A DNA stretch of 64,000 bases from Leucocoprinus leucothites. Its lineage: Eukaryota > Basidiomycota > Agaricomycetes > Agaricales > Agaricaceae. Location: NCBI GenBank assembly GCA_013368445.1, contig JAACJO010000037.1, positions 124,001 to 188,000 of the forward strand. The letters run 5' to 3'. Shown in pieces: positions 32,343 through 45,299 of this stretch; positions within the stretch are counted from its first letter, which is position 1; each line of letters opens with the position of its first letter. A program made the translations under genes and the position numbers. A model generated the notes under the pieces. It did no database searches. It was not told the DNA's origin and worked only from the letters and a program-made list of their open reading frames with translations.

Positions 32343-33459
32343 ATGGCACCTAGCTCCACTACTCAAAGATCTGACCTGATGAGCAACAGCAACTTGGAGA
32401 CCAAGTTGTGCAAAATGGAGGAGGAGAATAAATAGAAAGTGGCCAAGGAGGAGGAATGGTGACAAAAGGAAGCAAAGGAGATAGAACTGACAAGACAAGA
32501 GGAAGAGGTGAGGAAGGAGGAGTTGATGAGGAAGATGGCTGAGAAGAAGTGTAAAGAGGCAGAGGAAGCAGAGAGGAAGAAGAGAGAGACCAAGGAGGCT
32601 GTGTGGCTACAGAGGGAGAAAGAAGAGGCTGAGCTCACTGAGTGGATTTGGCTAGAGGTCAAGAAGAAGGAGAAGGAAGGGCAGAAAATAGAGAATGGGA
32701 AAGGAAAGAAAAGGGCAATGAAGGTAGAGGTTGAAATAGTGGAGAGCCCAGCTTAGAAGATGAAGATGACCAAAAATACAGAAGTGGGAACTGGGACTAG
32801 GAAGCCCCTTATGAATCCAATGAGTGGGCCAGCTGAAACAGTTATGACCCAACAGTGGAGTATAGCTGTGGGTCCATCCAAGTACCACCTGACAGAGGTG
32901 GACAAGCACACAGACAATCTGGAATAGATGCCTGGCTTGGGACTTGCTGTCATTGATGGCTATGAGGCCACTGCCCTAAGAAAGCAGGGACAATGCCAAA
33001 GGTGGCAAGATCAAGAGGGGTGGAGACAATGAGTGTGGGCAGTGTTTGTAGTTGGGAAAAAACTGCACTGAGCAAAGTGACATATGAGTAATTGCCAATA
33101 TTTTGATATGGCTCAGCTAAATCAATAGGACAGTGGCAAATATATGTGTGAACCATGTCACACATCCAAGCAGAAGTGTGTGATGCCAATGAAGGCTGAC
33201 AAGCAGCCTCATGAGCAGACCTATGAGCTTATCATCAAGCAAAGGAAGATCCATGCCATGCAATCAGCTATCTTGAAGGAGTTGAAGGGTATTCAGGCTG
33301 AGCTGGGAACTTGGCACTTGGCAGTTGTGTCAAGTATCCAGTCCCAGACTAAGGTTGTGGATGGGTTGGCCAAAGACTTTGAGGAATTCTATGACTGACT
33401 TGTCCTAGGTGATAAGGTCATAGATGATGAGGCACATAAGAAGGCCCAGGCAGAGTTGG
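32343..33459 (+). pseudogene. Antisense Zn2Cys6-like gene of old GyA, copy B (truncated)
   Basis: ATG is kept at 32343-32345. Stops interrupt the coiled coil (for example TAG after EEENK at about 32433, and TAG after VESPA at about 32754). The second cluster CEPCHTSKQKC is at about 33149-33181. The first cluster carries a stop. The gene is cut by the GyB LTR at 33460, just before its acidic tail. Confidence 0.8.
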
Positions 33460-34099
33460 TGTTATGATGATGCTGGCCTGGTCCTAAGCTGGCACAATAA
33501 GTATCAAGTAGATCTTATCAAAGGGGACTCCTTCTCGGTAAGTGACAAAGTCGTTTACTAAGTCAGAGTTATAATACGGCAATTATAATAATAAGACTTT
33601 GGTAATTGAGATCTTAATAACTTAAGTTTCAATTCGACTTTGTATAGATAAAGGCTGGTATTGAGTCTCCACCTAACCAAGTAGAAACAATGTTTCTCCT
33701 TGGTAGATGTTGATGACTTATATACAATACAAGTCTGTATCTATTATTAACTAGGGCTAAGGGCTTCTAATGAAGAAGAGAAGCGTACAGCTTCCTTAAC
33801 GCTAATTAAACTATATAAGACACAATCTGTCAAAGAAGCTTTAAAAGTTCTTCTTTGATCATCTGATCGATCATAAGGTAAGTCCAAATGTAGTGCAGCT
33901 ATATTTAATAATCACATGTCATCAAAGGGTAAACAAAACCAAACAAGTCATAACTAGACAAAGTAAACAAGTCAAAACAAACTAAAGAAAACAATAACAA
34001 ATAGAAAGAAAACATAATTGCAATATTACTTAAGTAAAGCTAATATCGACTTCGTATTGTAGATGGAACAAATGCTAGATATAATCAATATACATAACA
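33460..34099 (-). repeat. GyB 3' LTR
   Basis: 640 bp, TGTTATGATGATGC to ATACATAACA. Near-identical to 39705-40347. Confidence 0.92.
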
Positions 34100-34292
34100 T
34101 TATCCCTTTCCTAGCTAAGATGTTCACATCTTAGTAACTATTTAAGTCACTAAGGTAAATTACCTTCACCATCTATGTTGAAGTTGGCCTTATCATCATA
34201 ATGAGATTCATAATTGCCATCTTTGTATGGGGGTGTAAGGGGGTGGTCTCCCTCATAGATGCGAGAAGTTCGACTATGATGGGGACGTCTGT

Positions 34293-36938
34293 TCAGACTG
34301 CATCCTCAATGGTTTGGATGGGAGGAATGGACTGAGGTCTGGACACAACCATACTGTCTTCCTCATGGTGTGGGTTTATGGCCTCATCGCAGTGTAAAAG
34401 GAGGGTTGTAGGTGGGGCCGAGAGTGGTGGTGTTAACAGCCGTGGATGTTGGATTATGTCGTTCAGATTGAAGTCTGTCGATATTGGTGATGGGGGTGCC
34501 ATGATTGCCGGTTGGTACACTGGACTGGTGGGGCTGTACTCTGTCAGGTGGTAGATCTGTAATAAGACCATGGATATTTGGAAAAAGGGCCTTGTGGAAG
34601 AAGGGCCTTTAATTGGTCGCATCAGTGGTTTAACCAGATGATGGTTGATTTTGTACTGTTGACAAATAGGGCATCCTTTCACATAGTTCTGAATATATGT
34701 GTTCATTCCAGGCCAGTAAACTAATTTAGATAGTTTACAGAACATTTCGGCTGTTCCTGGGTATCCTGATGTCTCATGATCATGTACACATTGTAGAAGT
34801 CTTCTTTTTAGTTTGGCATCTTCAGGTATCACATGTCTTCCCTGATATTTATAAATGCCATCATCTTCTGTAAATCTTCCAGATGGGGCGATCTTTGTTT
34901 GTTTATTTTTAATTTCTTTTTTAATTTCCTCAGAAAGGAAGTTAATGAATTTTTCTGATGGTATCACAACTAGATCTTCATTATCTTTTCCATCTGGGAC
35001 TAGGTCTGGTCTTCTACTCAATGCATCAGCAAGAGTATTTTTGTTACCAGCCAAGTGCTTTATGGAGTAATAGAATTGTGTCATGTACAGCATCTATCTG
35101 GCTTGTCTTTGATTTAATTGTTGTGGTTCTCACCATCTGGTGAGATTCTCATGATCAGACCATATGATGATAGGGTGTGCTGATCCTTCGAGGTAGTGTT
35201 GCCATTCCTTTAGTGCTCTAATAATAGCAAGGAATTCTTGGTCGGACACATGATAGTTTCGTTCCACAGGGTTAAGGGTTTGTGAATAATAAGCCACAGG
35301 GTGTTTATCTCCATTTGAATCTCTTTGGAGTAGTACTGCACTGGTAGCAAATGCTGATGCATCACATTCGATTTCGAATGGCTTTGATTCATCAACTATT
35401 TGTAGTATAGGTTGCTTAAGGAATTGTTCCTTTAGCTTCTCAAAGCTTGTCTGTGCTTCTGGGTTCCATTCGAATTTCGTTGTTTTACAAAGTAATGTAT
35501 TAAGTGGTTGTGCGATAGCTGAGAAGTTGTGGATGAATTTGCAATAGAAGTTGCAGAAACCAATAAACTGTCTGATATTTCAGACAGACTTGGGTACAGG
35601 CCAATCCTGTATTCCCTTAAGTTTAACTGGATCCATCTCAATAGAGTCAGGAGTTATGATAACTCCGAGATACTCTAGACGTTGCTTCTTGAATTCGCAT
35701 TTCTCAGTCTTTAAATACAACTCATTCTGTTGTAGAATCTTTAAGACTTGTTTAGTAAGTCTTTTGAGTTGTTCCTTTGTTTTCGCATGGATAAGGATGT
35801 CATCCATATAGATAATAACTCCGCCTTTCTCAGTGAGGTCTTTAAAGATGTGATCCATCATGGATTGGAAGGTAGCGGGTGAATTCATCATTCCAAAGAA
35901 CATGACCGTGGGTTTGTATAACCCATTATGAGTGCGGAATGCCACTTTCCATTCATGTCCTTCATGGATTCGGACATTATTGTATCCTAGTCAGACATCT
36001 AACTTGGTAAACCAATTAGATCCTTTGAGTTTATCCATGATTTGTGATATGCTTGGTATTGGGTGAGCATTCTTTATCATATTCTTGTTAAGGAATTGAT
36101 AGTCTTGACATGGGCATAAGTCTCCTCCTTTCTTTCCTACAAAGAAGAAAGAAGAGGCCATCAGTGACTTGGATTTCTGAATATATTCCTTTCGTAGGTT
36201 TTCAGAAATAAACTTGTCAAGTTCAGTTCTCTCCTGGGGTGTCAGGTGATAAACTGGCATGCATTTGGGTTCAAATTCGGGTATAGTCTCGATTTTATGA
36301 TCCCAGGGACATCTGGGTGGTAATTTCTCAGATTCATCTTTGTTGAAGACTTTGAGAAACTGATGAAATTTCTTTGGTATGGCTTTCACAGGGTTTGATT
36401 CCTGTTTTGGTTTAGTTGCCAAATTGTGAAGTTGTTGTGATGTGTTAGATTTCACATTGATTTCATAATACAACTGATTGATGGAATCAGTTTTCACTTT
36501 GGTTAATTTGATTGTGTGAGAGTTTTCATCTTGCCAACATAATGACAGTTTCTGCCAATCAACGTCAGGGTTGAATCTCTTTAACCATGTGATTCCTAAG
36601 AATAGTTGGTTTGATCCAAGTTTGACTATTCTTGGAGAGATCGTCATAATCTTGTTGTTCACTTCTATTTTTAATTTTGTATAGTGAGTACAACTTCCTG
36701 ATATGTTTTGTATTCCATCAGCGTTACAGATTTTGATTGCCTTCTTCATTTTGAATTTTGGCAAGTTGTAGGTATTGACTAGTTGTGGGTCGATAAATTC
36801 TCCACTAGCTCCTGAGTCAAGTAGTGCTTGTAGGTTGTGTTTTGCTTTGGTTGTATGGAGCAATATTGGTACATGTACTGTTAATCCTTTGTTTGATTGA
36901 AGATCAATGATGTCTATCTGATCTTCATGAGTACTCAA
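34293..36938 (-). pseudogene. pol: GyB pol (protease, RT, RNase H, partial integrase)
   Basis: Protease LLDSGASGEF lies at about 36825-36796 and RT from about 36300. The frame is broken by TGA at 35993-35991 (LDV-stop-LGYNN, where Arg is usual), and RT continues with YMDDILIHA at about 35815-35790. RNase H has IECDASAFA at about 35375. The integrase zinc site (HDHETSGYPG, CPICQQYK) is intact at about 34780-34660. Just after the first core segment (an LITDLPP-like stretch near 34560 in a shifted frame) the sequence jumps to an unrelated Pro/Ser-rich tail, so the catalytic core with the remaining acidic residues is missing. It ends at 34293. It cannot integrate by itself. Confidence 0.88.
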
Positions 36939-36939
36939 A

Positions 36940-39134
36940 AAATTTCATTTGAGTATTCTTGAAATGGATCATCTTCGTCACTAGCTTGATCTATTTCGTA
37001 AACCATGGCATCAGGATCTTTCCTTTTAGGCTTGAAAGGTCTACGATTCCCTTGTTTCAGTTTGGACTGGGACTTCTGCATCTGCTTTGATCCCATGTTT
37101 GTCTTTCCTCTCAACTTAAACCAAACCTTCCTTGCCAGACAAGATTTAGCGAAATGTCCTTTCTTGTGGCAGAAGAAGCATTCTCATCTTTTGAGTGCAA
37201 TTCTCTGCTCATCAGTGAGAACATTATTGATGATGTGGGAGTATAGTGAACCATAGACATCTCTGTCTATGTTGCTTGGTCCTTCATTGTACATTTGGTT
37301 GATGTCCTCTCCTTCACTCTCCTCTTCTTCAGGATTATCATCATCCTCTGCACCAAGTTCGTATATACCTCTGTTGTCTGCTTCCCAATCATCTTTGACT
37401 GATAATTGGTATATGCTTCTTGATATTCTGTCGATATCCATGTCCCACTTGGATCATCTGGGTCTAGATATGGGTTGACTATAGATGTCATTATATCGTG
37501 GTTGAGGTCCATGTGGTCTACTATTCTTTTTGGTCTTTCTTGATCTGTTTGAAGATCCTGGATTAGAATTTCCAATGCGGTATCTCCTTTGCTCTTGGAC
37601 AACTTTGTATGCCTGTCTTGCAGCAGTTTTCCACTCGTCGAGGGTTTGGGGGTCAGATTGGATTGCTTCAAATCCAACATCATTGTCAAGTCCTTTGGCA
37701 AAGTAGGATTAGAGAGAAGTGCTGTCAGTAAGTCCTACACGTGAGGCAAGGACGGAAAAATTGGTGATGTATTCTTTGATGTATTTGTTTCATTGTCTGT
37801 AATAATGGAGCCCTCTTTCAGCCTCAAAGCTCTGTTGTGTTGGAGCAAATGACTGTTCGAGTGCATTCTTGAACTGGTCAAAGGTGTGTGGGACATGTCC
37901 TGCTTGGGTAGCTGCAGCTGCTTGACTAAGTCTGTAATCCTGTTGCCATAACTTGGCGGCTCCATCGAGTAATCCAAGGGTGTAGTTGATTCTTGCTTGA
38001 TCATCTGTGACACCATATGAGTCGAAGTAGAGTTCGACTTCAGCCATCCATGGTCTGTAATAGCTTGGGTTGCCATCAAACCTGTTGGGCTTTGGGTATT
38101 TAAGCTGGAATCCTGGCTGAGGTTGTGCCATGTTTGGGTTTGGTGGGGGGTTTGGATTAGGATTTGGTGGTCCTCCTCCTGGTCCTCCTGGTCCTCCTGG
38201 TCCTCTAGGCAGATTACCTCCGGGACTTGGTGGTGGCAGTGTAGGGCTTCTTCAATTTGAAGAACCTCCTGTGTTGGTGACAGCTGCCTTTGCTTTCCCT
38301 TTTGTTTGGGTGTTAGTGGGTATGGTGATGGTGGTAATGGCTGTAGTAACATTAGGATTGGTTGTTGGTAGGGTACTGGTACTGGCAATACCAGTGGGGG
38401 AATTGGTAAAGCTAAAGGGGATAGGGTTCATAATGGGACTGAGGAACCTTGGGCTATGTCCAAAGGCTGGGCTCGAGGAGTAAGAAGGGGGTCTATCAAC
38501 TCTGGGCTTCTCTGGGGATTTGAGTTTGAGATTATCAATTGCCCTTGCGAGTGCTTCTGCTTCCTCTTCTGTTTGATTTCCTTCAGATTCCTGTTGGCTT
38601 CTATTTCCACTATCTGTTCCTTCTTTGTCTTCTTCTTCTTTGTTGTCTTCATCAGCTTCACATTCTTCTGAGCTTGGAGTGTCAACTCTGGGCTCTGAAT
38701 TATTTTCTTGAGAGGTTTCTCCAGTTCTTGGGGTAATGTCAAGGACTGGTTCTGGTTCGATGGTCCTGCTAGATTCTGCAGGGGTTTCTGGAAATGGAGT
38801 TTGTTGTCTTCTTGCTTCTTCAGTGTACTGTTGTGGGGTAACATCTCAAAGTTCTTCAAGACCAGCTCCTCTTTCGATTTGCTGTTTGACAGTTCTGTGA
38901 AGTTTCTTGTGACCAAATGCAGCGAATTCAGCTTCAAGGATCCCTTCCTGTTCTTTCTTGATTGGGATGTAGGCAACTTTCCCTTTATGTTCTTTGATGT
39001 ATTAGAATCTTCCTGATCTTTTATTTCTGTAGAATCTTGTTCTTCAGGTTTCACTGTAGTAGGTACTGTAGGATTCTTCTGGAAATTCCCTTCTTGTGAA
39101 GATTTTGACCTGTCTTGCAAACTCTGCTGGGTCC
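36940..39134 (-). pseudogene. gag: GyB gag
   Basis: From MDPAEFARQVKIF at 39134 the frame continues through a charged, Glu-rich region and a Pro/Gly stretch (PGGPGGPGG, about 38205-38165). A capsid-like segment (RPWMAEVELYFDSYG at about 38060) and a zinc knuckle CFFCHKKGHFAKSC (about 37175-37134) follow. Several single stops interrupt it, including TGA in SET-stop-RTR, EEL-stop-DVT and SSN-stop-RSP, each consistent with CGA to TGA, and TAA in RF-stop-YIK, consistent with CAA to TAA. Otherwise it is full length. Confidence 0.82.
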
Positions 39135-39704
39135 ATTATGGACTATGTTTATGGGTGCCTATAGAGACACCTGGTATGGTTTTAAATGGTAAATTGTCCT
39201 TAAGACAATTATCACACTTGCAGTTTGATTCTGCCATGATTGGAAAATTAGTTTATAGTCGCTTTGGACTCACTTTTATAGTCACTAGGACTGTGTATTT
39301 ATAGTCTCTTAAGACTTTCAACAGATAAACTGTCTTCCAAGTATTTACCCTCAGGTCTGGTATTCTTCAGAGATATGCCTAATCTTCTGGCAAATTTCTC
39401 CCTTCTGAGTATCTACCCTTGGGTCTGGTATCTTATTTGAGATTCAGGTACAATGACCTTAGCTCTCACAAGCCTCCAAATGTTTTTAAGAGCATGGGAA
39501 ATCGCTCAGATCAATAAGAGTGATCCTCAACTGTTCCACTAGTTGGCAATGTGTGTTGACCCCCTCTTTGTTGTTATGCACAATAGTTTTGGGACAGTTT
39601 GTGCAATAACCACGATAACCCAAATCGACAGTGTTTGCAACATTGTTGGGTTACTGGGCAAAGTAATGGCTCTGTGCTAACAGAGAAGGATCATTTTTAC
39701 TTAA

Positions 39705-40347
39705 TGTTATGATGATGCTGGCCTGGTCCTAAGCTGGCACAATAAGTATCAAGTAGATCTTATCAAAGGGGACTCCTTCTTGGTAAGCAACAAAGTCGTT
39801 TACTAAGTCAGAGTTATAATACGGCGATTATAATAATAAGATTTTGGTAATTGAGATCTTAATGACTTAAGTTTCAATTCGACTTTGTATAGATAAAGGC
39901 TTGTATTGAGTCTCCACCTAACCAAGTAGAAACAATGTTTCTCCTTGGTAGATGTTGACGACTTATATATGATACAAGTCTGTATCTATTATTAACTAGG
40001 GCTAAGGGCTTCTAATGAAGAAGAGGAGAAGCATACAGCTTCCTTAACACTAATTAAACTATATAAGACACAATCTGTCAAAGAAGCTTTAGAAGTTCTT
40101 CTTTGATCATCTGATCGATCATAAGGTAAGTCCAAATGTAGTGCAGCTATATTTAATAATCACATGTCATCAAAGGGTAAACAAAACCAAACAAGTCATA
40201 ACTAGACAAAGTAAACAAGTCAAAACAAACTAAAGAAAACAATAACAAATAGAAAGAAAACATAATTGCAATATTACTTAAGTAAGGCTAATATTGACTT
40301 CGTATTGTAGATGGAACAAATGCTAGATATAATCAATATACATAACA
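39705..40347 (-). repeat. GyB 5' LTR
   Basis: 643 bp, TGTTATGATG to CATAACA. Confidence 0.92.
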
Positions 40348-40509
40348 AAAAGAGGATATTCTTTAATCCCTGAACAACCCATGGCCATTCAGTCTCCTGG
40401 AGTCAATCAGACTCTAAAAACACATAACTATCAGATGCATGAATGATTAAAATCGATTATATGAGAATATTTATATCAATCATTTCTATTCCCAATAGAC
40501 TATAAGCCA

Positions 40510-41784
40510 TCAAATAATAATCTCCCAAGTGATAAGGTAATAGAGCCTTATTGGGGGAGCTCAAAGTTTAGTGATTTGGAAAACTTTGTGTTAGCTGTTT
40601 TCATAGACCTTTCTTTGAAGGGTCTGGGAGGAATAGAGCCTGCTAGAGACAAGCTCCAGCTACTGACTCTCCAATACCATCTAGGTGGAGAGGCAAAGAA
40701 AATGTATATACAACATGCTATAAATGTCAACCATACTAAAATACACTGGACATTTGAAGAGGCAATCTGCACTTTGTATGATCACTTTGTTCTACCAGCT
40801 AATATGCATAATACCCAAGAGAGCCTCAAGAGAATTTGTTACAACTCCCACCTAGGAGTCCAAGGATACTATGATGCCATTATGGATAGTGCACAGTGTA
40901 TGACTGCACACTCTGATGATTATATGCTAGTGGAAGTATTCCTAGAAGGAATACCTCAAGACATGAAAACAGATATGCTATTCTACAATGGACTTTCCCC
41001 AGAAGTCCATTCATTAGAAGAGTTCATGTCATATGCCATCTCATATGAAATGAGATGAAAAACTATGGCTTTCTATCATAAAGCCCTTAATAATGGTAAG
41101 AGCATTGAACCATTAATGCACAATGCAAGACCTTAGAACCCAAAAGGCTTGGAACACAAGTTGATGGCCTTTGTGCCAAGGAAGTTTGTCAATAGGCAAA
41201 CTTCCATTTCATCAAAGGAGCTTCATTTCTTGAAATCAAAATGATCTCCAGACAGTCATCCACTGAATGGTAGACCTAGTAAAGAAATGAACCCAAAGGC
41301 TAGATCATCTAAATCCAACCAAAACATGAACTGAGCTCCAGTGATGGCAAGCAGAAAGAAGGCAGAGAGTAAGAATGTATCTTGCTATAGTTGCAGGGGA
41401 CCTCATTATGCTAATGAGTGCCCTAATAGAAAATTGTATCTGTGTGCAGCCCACACAGAGATCCTGTATGAGGAGAGACCTCAATCTGAGAATATGGATG
41501 AGGCAGATTCTATTATTGCTGAAACAGCAATAATTGACATGACAGCAGAAGAAGATGAGCATTCTATAGCTGTGACAGAACACAGTGATGACCTTGTCAA
41601 AGTAGGGGTTATTGAATTGGACTATGGATTGGGTGAAGAAGACAGTGACTTTCTCAGATCCATATGCAATGGATCCCTGACAGAGATAATGTCAGATATG
41701 GATCTGACATTGGAATATTGGAGATACCTGAAACTAATACATCCATGGAAGTTGACATGGATAATACTAGTGGTCTTAGGGCTA
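40510..41784 (+). pseudogene. gag: GyC gag
   Basis: A capsid-like ORF (LQYHLGGEAKKMYIQ at about 40670; GYYDAIMDSAQCM at about 40865) is broken by TGA at 41056 and further stops to about 41335. It then continues with a zinc knuckle CYSCRGPHYANECP (about 41383-41424) and an acidic tail ending near 41784. Agaricomycete Gypsy gag of the same general type as GyD. Confidence 0.72.
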
Positions 41785-41899
41785 TGACAGATAGCCCTAC
41801 TAGTGAAAATAACATCTGTATGTGAAAGATCACACTACAGAAAAATAAAGATAAGATCCTTCATCCACAATTACCAACAAAGGATAAGCAATGTCTCAC

Positions 41900-42696
41900 A
41901 TCCTTTGTCAACAACAATGGAGTTGATGCTTGGACACTATGGGATTCCAGATGTATGACATCTGGAATGACACCTACATTCACTCATGTAGCAAACATAA
42001 GGGTAAATAATTTAATTGATGAACATAAGCTCCAACTTGGCATGGTCAGAAGCCATGCTACTGGCAAATTTGGAGCTAAGGTTGACCTAACAATTTGAGG
42101 TTGACCATATCCTTGCTACCTTGATGTAGCAAATTTTGATTGTTATAACATTATACTAGGAACACTGTTCATACATAAACATAGAGTGAAGTTGGACTTG
42201 GAGAAGTCCACAGTTGTTATCAATGGGAGTGAGCTCCCAGCTGAGGACATAGTGGGTGACAAATATTCATAAATTTGACACCATAGGGTAACAGATAAAT
42301 ACCCAATGCAAAAATGACTATTGGAGGGTAAGGGTACCACTTGAGTCATAAAAGTAACCCTTGAGGAGGTACCTGAAGACCTGATAACCAACAAAGGGGA
42401 CACATTGCCCCCTAATCATCCTCATGTACTTTTAAGGACCACTAGAAGGGAAGACCATGTCTTCCCTAAATTCAATAAAGGCAATGGATGTTATAAACAT
42501 TGATTTGATTGATGCCCATTGTGACTTGATTGTCTTAGACATCAACACAGCCACCTGGTCTGAAGCAGCATTACTCAATTGGGAAGAGTATATTAGAAAG
42601 TTCAATGTGGAAGAAGAACAGTTCAATGTCAATTGGAATGAATACAACTGGACAGATGTTATCAAAAGAATTAGGAGGAATAGTTCTGCAGTATGA
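41900..42696 (+). pseudogene. GyC protease remnant and terminal ORF
   Basis: A retropepsin-like stretch reads WDSRCMTSG at about 41940 (the catalytic DSG appears as DSR) and YNIILGTLF at about 42143, with stops. From 42457 an open segment (INIDLIDAHCDL, EEYIRKFN, WTDVIKRIRRN) runs to TGA 42694. This last peptide also occurs next to the LTR in the fragment at 18500-18710. I do not recognise its family. Confidence 0.6.
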
Positions 42697-43148
42697 TGAA
42701 GAATGGACTAATGAGATTGTTGAACAGACTATGATTGTTTTATGGACATTGTGTTTGGATTAGAACAATTAGATATCTAACTATGATAGCTGTTACATCA
42801 GTGGAAAGATTAGTATTTATCAGAATCAGGATAGTGATATAGGACCTGTAGTGGTAGTTTCATAGTTTGATATTGTTTCAGTTCATTAGTATTTAAGGAT
42901 CTTGTATTATGAAGATTAAACTTGTGTTTAATCTTTCCTTTGTTTCCCAGAATACTTGTGTTTACTCACCTTGCCTTGAATTCACTTGCATTATTGTTGT
43001 TGTCTTGAACCTTGTGCTACCTTTGACTGATCTTAAGTCATCTTGGCCTTCTCTTACTGGGCTTTTGAGAATACTCAAGCTCATTAATCAAAGTAGGTTA
43101 AAGACCAGTTAGCCACTGTCTCATGTAACCCAATCATGTGTTGTGATG
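42697..43148 (+). repeat. GyC 3' LTR
   Basis: Reverse complement of 18044-18483. Ends CATGTGTTGTGATG versus CATGTTGTGACA in the other copy. Limits approximate. Confidence 0.7.
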
Positions 43149-45280
43149 TGTGATGTTACTAGGTGCTCTGACTATAAATCTTAACAATAAGATTAAACTT
43201 CCTACTATGCTGATTCTAGTAGTATCCCCTCAACAAACCCATTGCATTTGGTTCTCATTGCCTAGTTGGTGTACCATCCAACACCTCTTACAAGCTAGTA
43301 TTGCTTTGTGCTACACCCAAGCAGAACACTGAACTAATCTATAACCAGCAAGCCTCTGATTAGGAATTACACCTGAGAGTTATACATCACCCCTAGTGCA
43401 TGCCAAAGAACTGACCTGATTCCTTGCATACAAACTACAAAGGCAGTCAATCAGAAGAGTCTGACCATGAGTGTCCAACTAGCAGACTAACATCATCTGA
43501 AGAACCTAAATCACCATCATGGATCAGTGAGATCAATGATCAAACTGAAAATTATTCCACCTCAGGGTCCCACTAGGAAGGTCTAATTAGTAATAGTAGT
43601 TGAATCAAATACCCTGTCAAATTTGACAGCTTTCCTGGCCTGTCCCCAATGGCTTCTTAAAAGCTGAAAAAAGGTGGCAACTTAGGCTGTTCTCCACTGT
43701 CTGGTCTCAGACCTTTCAGCTATTGCTCTCCCCCAAGCCACTCAGCAGCACCTTCGGACCTCTCCATAGTCCTTCTGTCCCCTTCCATTCCCTACCTCCT
43801 TGCCCTTTTCCCACCATCCTCTCCTATTAACAATCACCATTCCCACCATCTTTTCTGCCTCCTGCCTTTGTGACAGAGTGACATCCAGTTTAGACATGGC
43901 TGTATTGCTGTGTTGCCCTCTCCCATGGATCACCTCTACCCTCCCTCTTACCTCCACCCTCCCTCTCACCTCCACCCTCCCTCTCACCTCCACCCTCCCT
44001 CTTGCCTCCACCCTCCCTCTTGCCTCCACTCTCTCTCTCACCTCCACCCATCTGCCCACTTCCCCTCCTCTCCCCTCTGGTGACAACAGTGTTAATAATG
44101 GCCAATAGTCACTGTCCTCTCTCATAGTGATCATCTACTATAAGGTATATACCTTCCTCATGGGCTCATTGCCTTATACTCTGACAACTGCCCACCATGG
44201 CCAGCTCCCATTGTCATGCAGCAGTGATATTCTCAAGAATGGTCATCCTCCACAGGCTGTCACCATCTTCTGGTGTCAATTATGGCCTCCTTGTGATGAG
44301 GTGTGCCACCAGCTTTGCTCAACCTTCTGGTGATGCTCAACACCCCCCTTTCTTGGCTGCACTCATCAAGACCTCAACACCACCTTACCTGCTTGCACAA
44401 TCATCCTCCAGTCATGATTGCTGCTCATACTTCTCTCCCCGACACTCATTCTAGGTACTGTACATCTCTCACTTAGTTCAAGATGATGATATCCGACACC
44501 AGTTCTCCTTAGGTTACCCCCTTTGTAATCTTCCTCACTATCTTCCTTGTTATCTGCTACTGGTGTGTCCCCCTCCACTTGCTCTCTTGACTCACTATTC
44601 TGATCATCTGACTCATACAGCAGCTGTGCACTTACTCTACTCATGACCACAAAACCCTTACAACTGTGAAACTCTTGTTGGATTGGCACCACCTGCTAGG
44701 CCCACTCCCCCCTTGACTCTCCCTGAATCACCACCCATCATTGATGTGGCCATGTCATTCCCACCTTTACTCATCATTGATGTGGCCTTGCCATTCCCAC
44801 CATTGCACCACCTCTCACTCACTCAATGGGACCCCTGAAAGCTTGGTGTCCACCTTCCATACAATTACCTTCCCTTACTATTCAAAATCACTGGCCATCA
44901 CTTATCACAATATTCATTCTGGTGGACATAGCAACTCTCACCCTTGTGCTCTATTTATATTATGTGTATCTCTCACTGTTTGCTGTCTCCCAAATTCAAT
45001 CCTTCCTGTGGCTCCCTATTGATGCTCTTACCTATATCACTCTGAGTTATCCTGAGACTCATTAGCTCTCTACTCAGTCATCAAGCTCTCAGCCAATGCT
45101 TATTCATGCAATTAATATTGTGAGTTTTTATGCATTTTTCATGCTCAGATGGCAGCCCTTCAGCTACCATGCCACTGCAACCTAATCATTAAACTTGTCA
45201 TGTGTCTGGTCAACACATCAACCACTTGTTTCCCTCCAGATCAATCCCATGAACACCATTTATTCAAAGTTCACCATCCC
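43149..45280. other. Unassigned CpG-poor DNA with a minisatellite
   Basis: No convincing gene. Open frames at 43742-44134 and 43800-44108 are translations of the 18-bp repeat. Nothing in 44150-45280 was recognised. Confidence 0.4.
43927..44046. repeat. 18-bp minisatellite
   Basis: About 6.5 units of CTC(T/A)CACCTCCACCCTCC-like sequence, strongly pyrimidine/purine skewed. The plus strand translates as repeated TSTLPL. Confidence 0.85.
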
Positions 45281-45299
45281 TTATTGTATGACAATGTGA

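Larger units (their letters stand above)
23824..33459 (+). repeat. Segmental duplication, copy B
   Basis: Collinear with 2317-7784. It begins inside an ankyrin intron at the TA of Tc1 copy 2 and ends exactly at the GyB LTR. It contains a 5.7-kb hAT insertion at 26341-32083 and lacks the Tc1 copy 1 insertion. Confidence 0.85.
33460..40347 (-). mobile_element. GyB, Ty3/Gypsy retrotransposon with deleted integrase core
   Basis: 6888 bp with LTRs 33460-34099 (3') and 39705-40347 (5'), both TGTTATGATG to CATAACA on the plus strand. Minus-strand order: gag, protease, RT, RNase H, integrase zinc site. A polypurine-like AGGAAAGGGATA adjoins the 3' LTR (34111-34100). Flanks GTTGG and AAAAG do not match, and the left flank is the antisense-ORF pseudogene while the right flank is GyC. 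Confidence 0.9.
40348..43148 (+). mobile_element. GyC, Gypsy-type element lacking RT and integrase
   Basis: It has gag and a protease region, then a short terminal ORF, then an LTR (about 42697-43148) that matches the reversed LTR at 18044-18483. No RT, RNase H or integrase is present between protease and LTR. The left end is cut by the GyB LTR, so the 5' LTR is missing. Confidence 0.75.

Noticed and set aside
43742..44134. ORF with RVEVRG repeats as a gene
   Set aside because: It is a translation of the 18-bp minisatellite with no other support.
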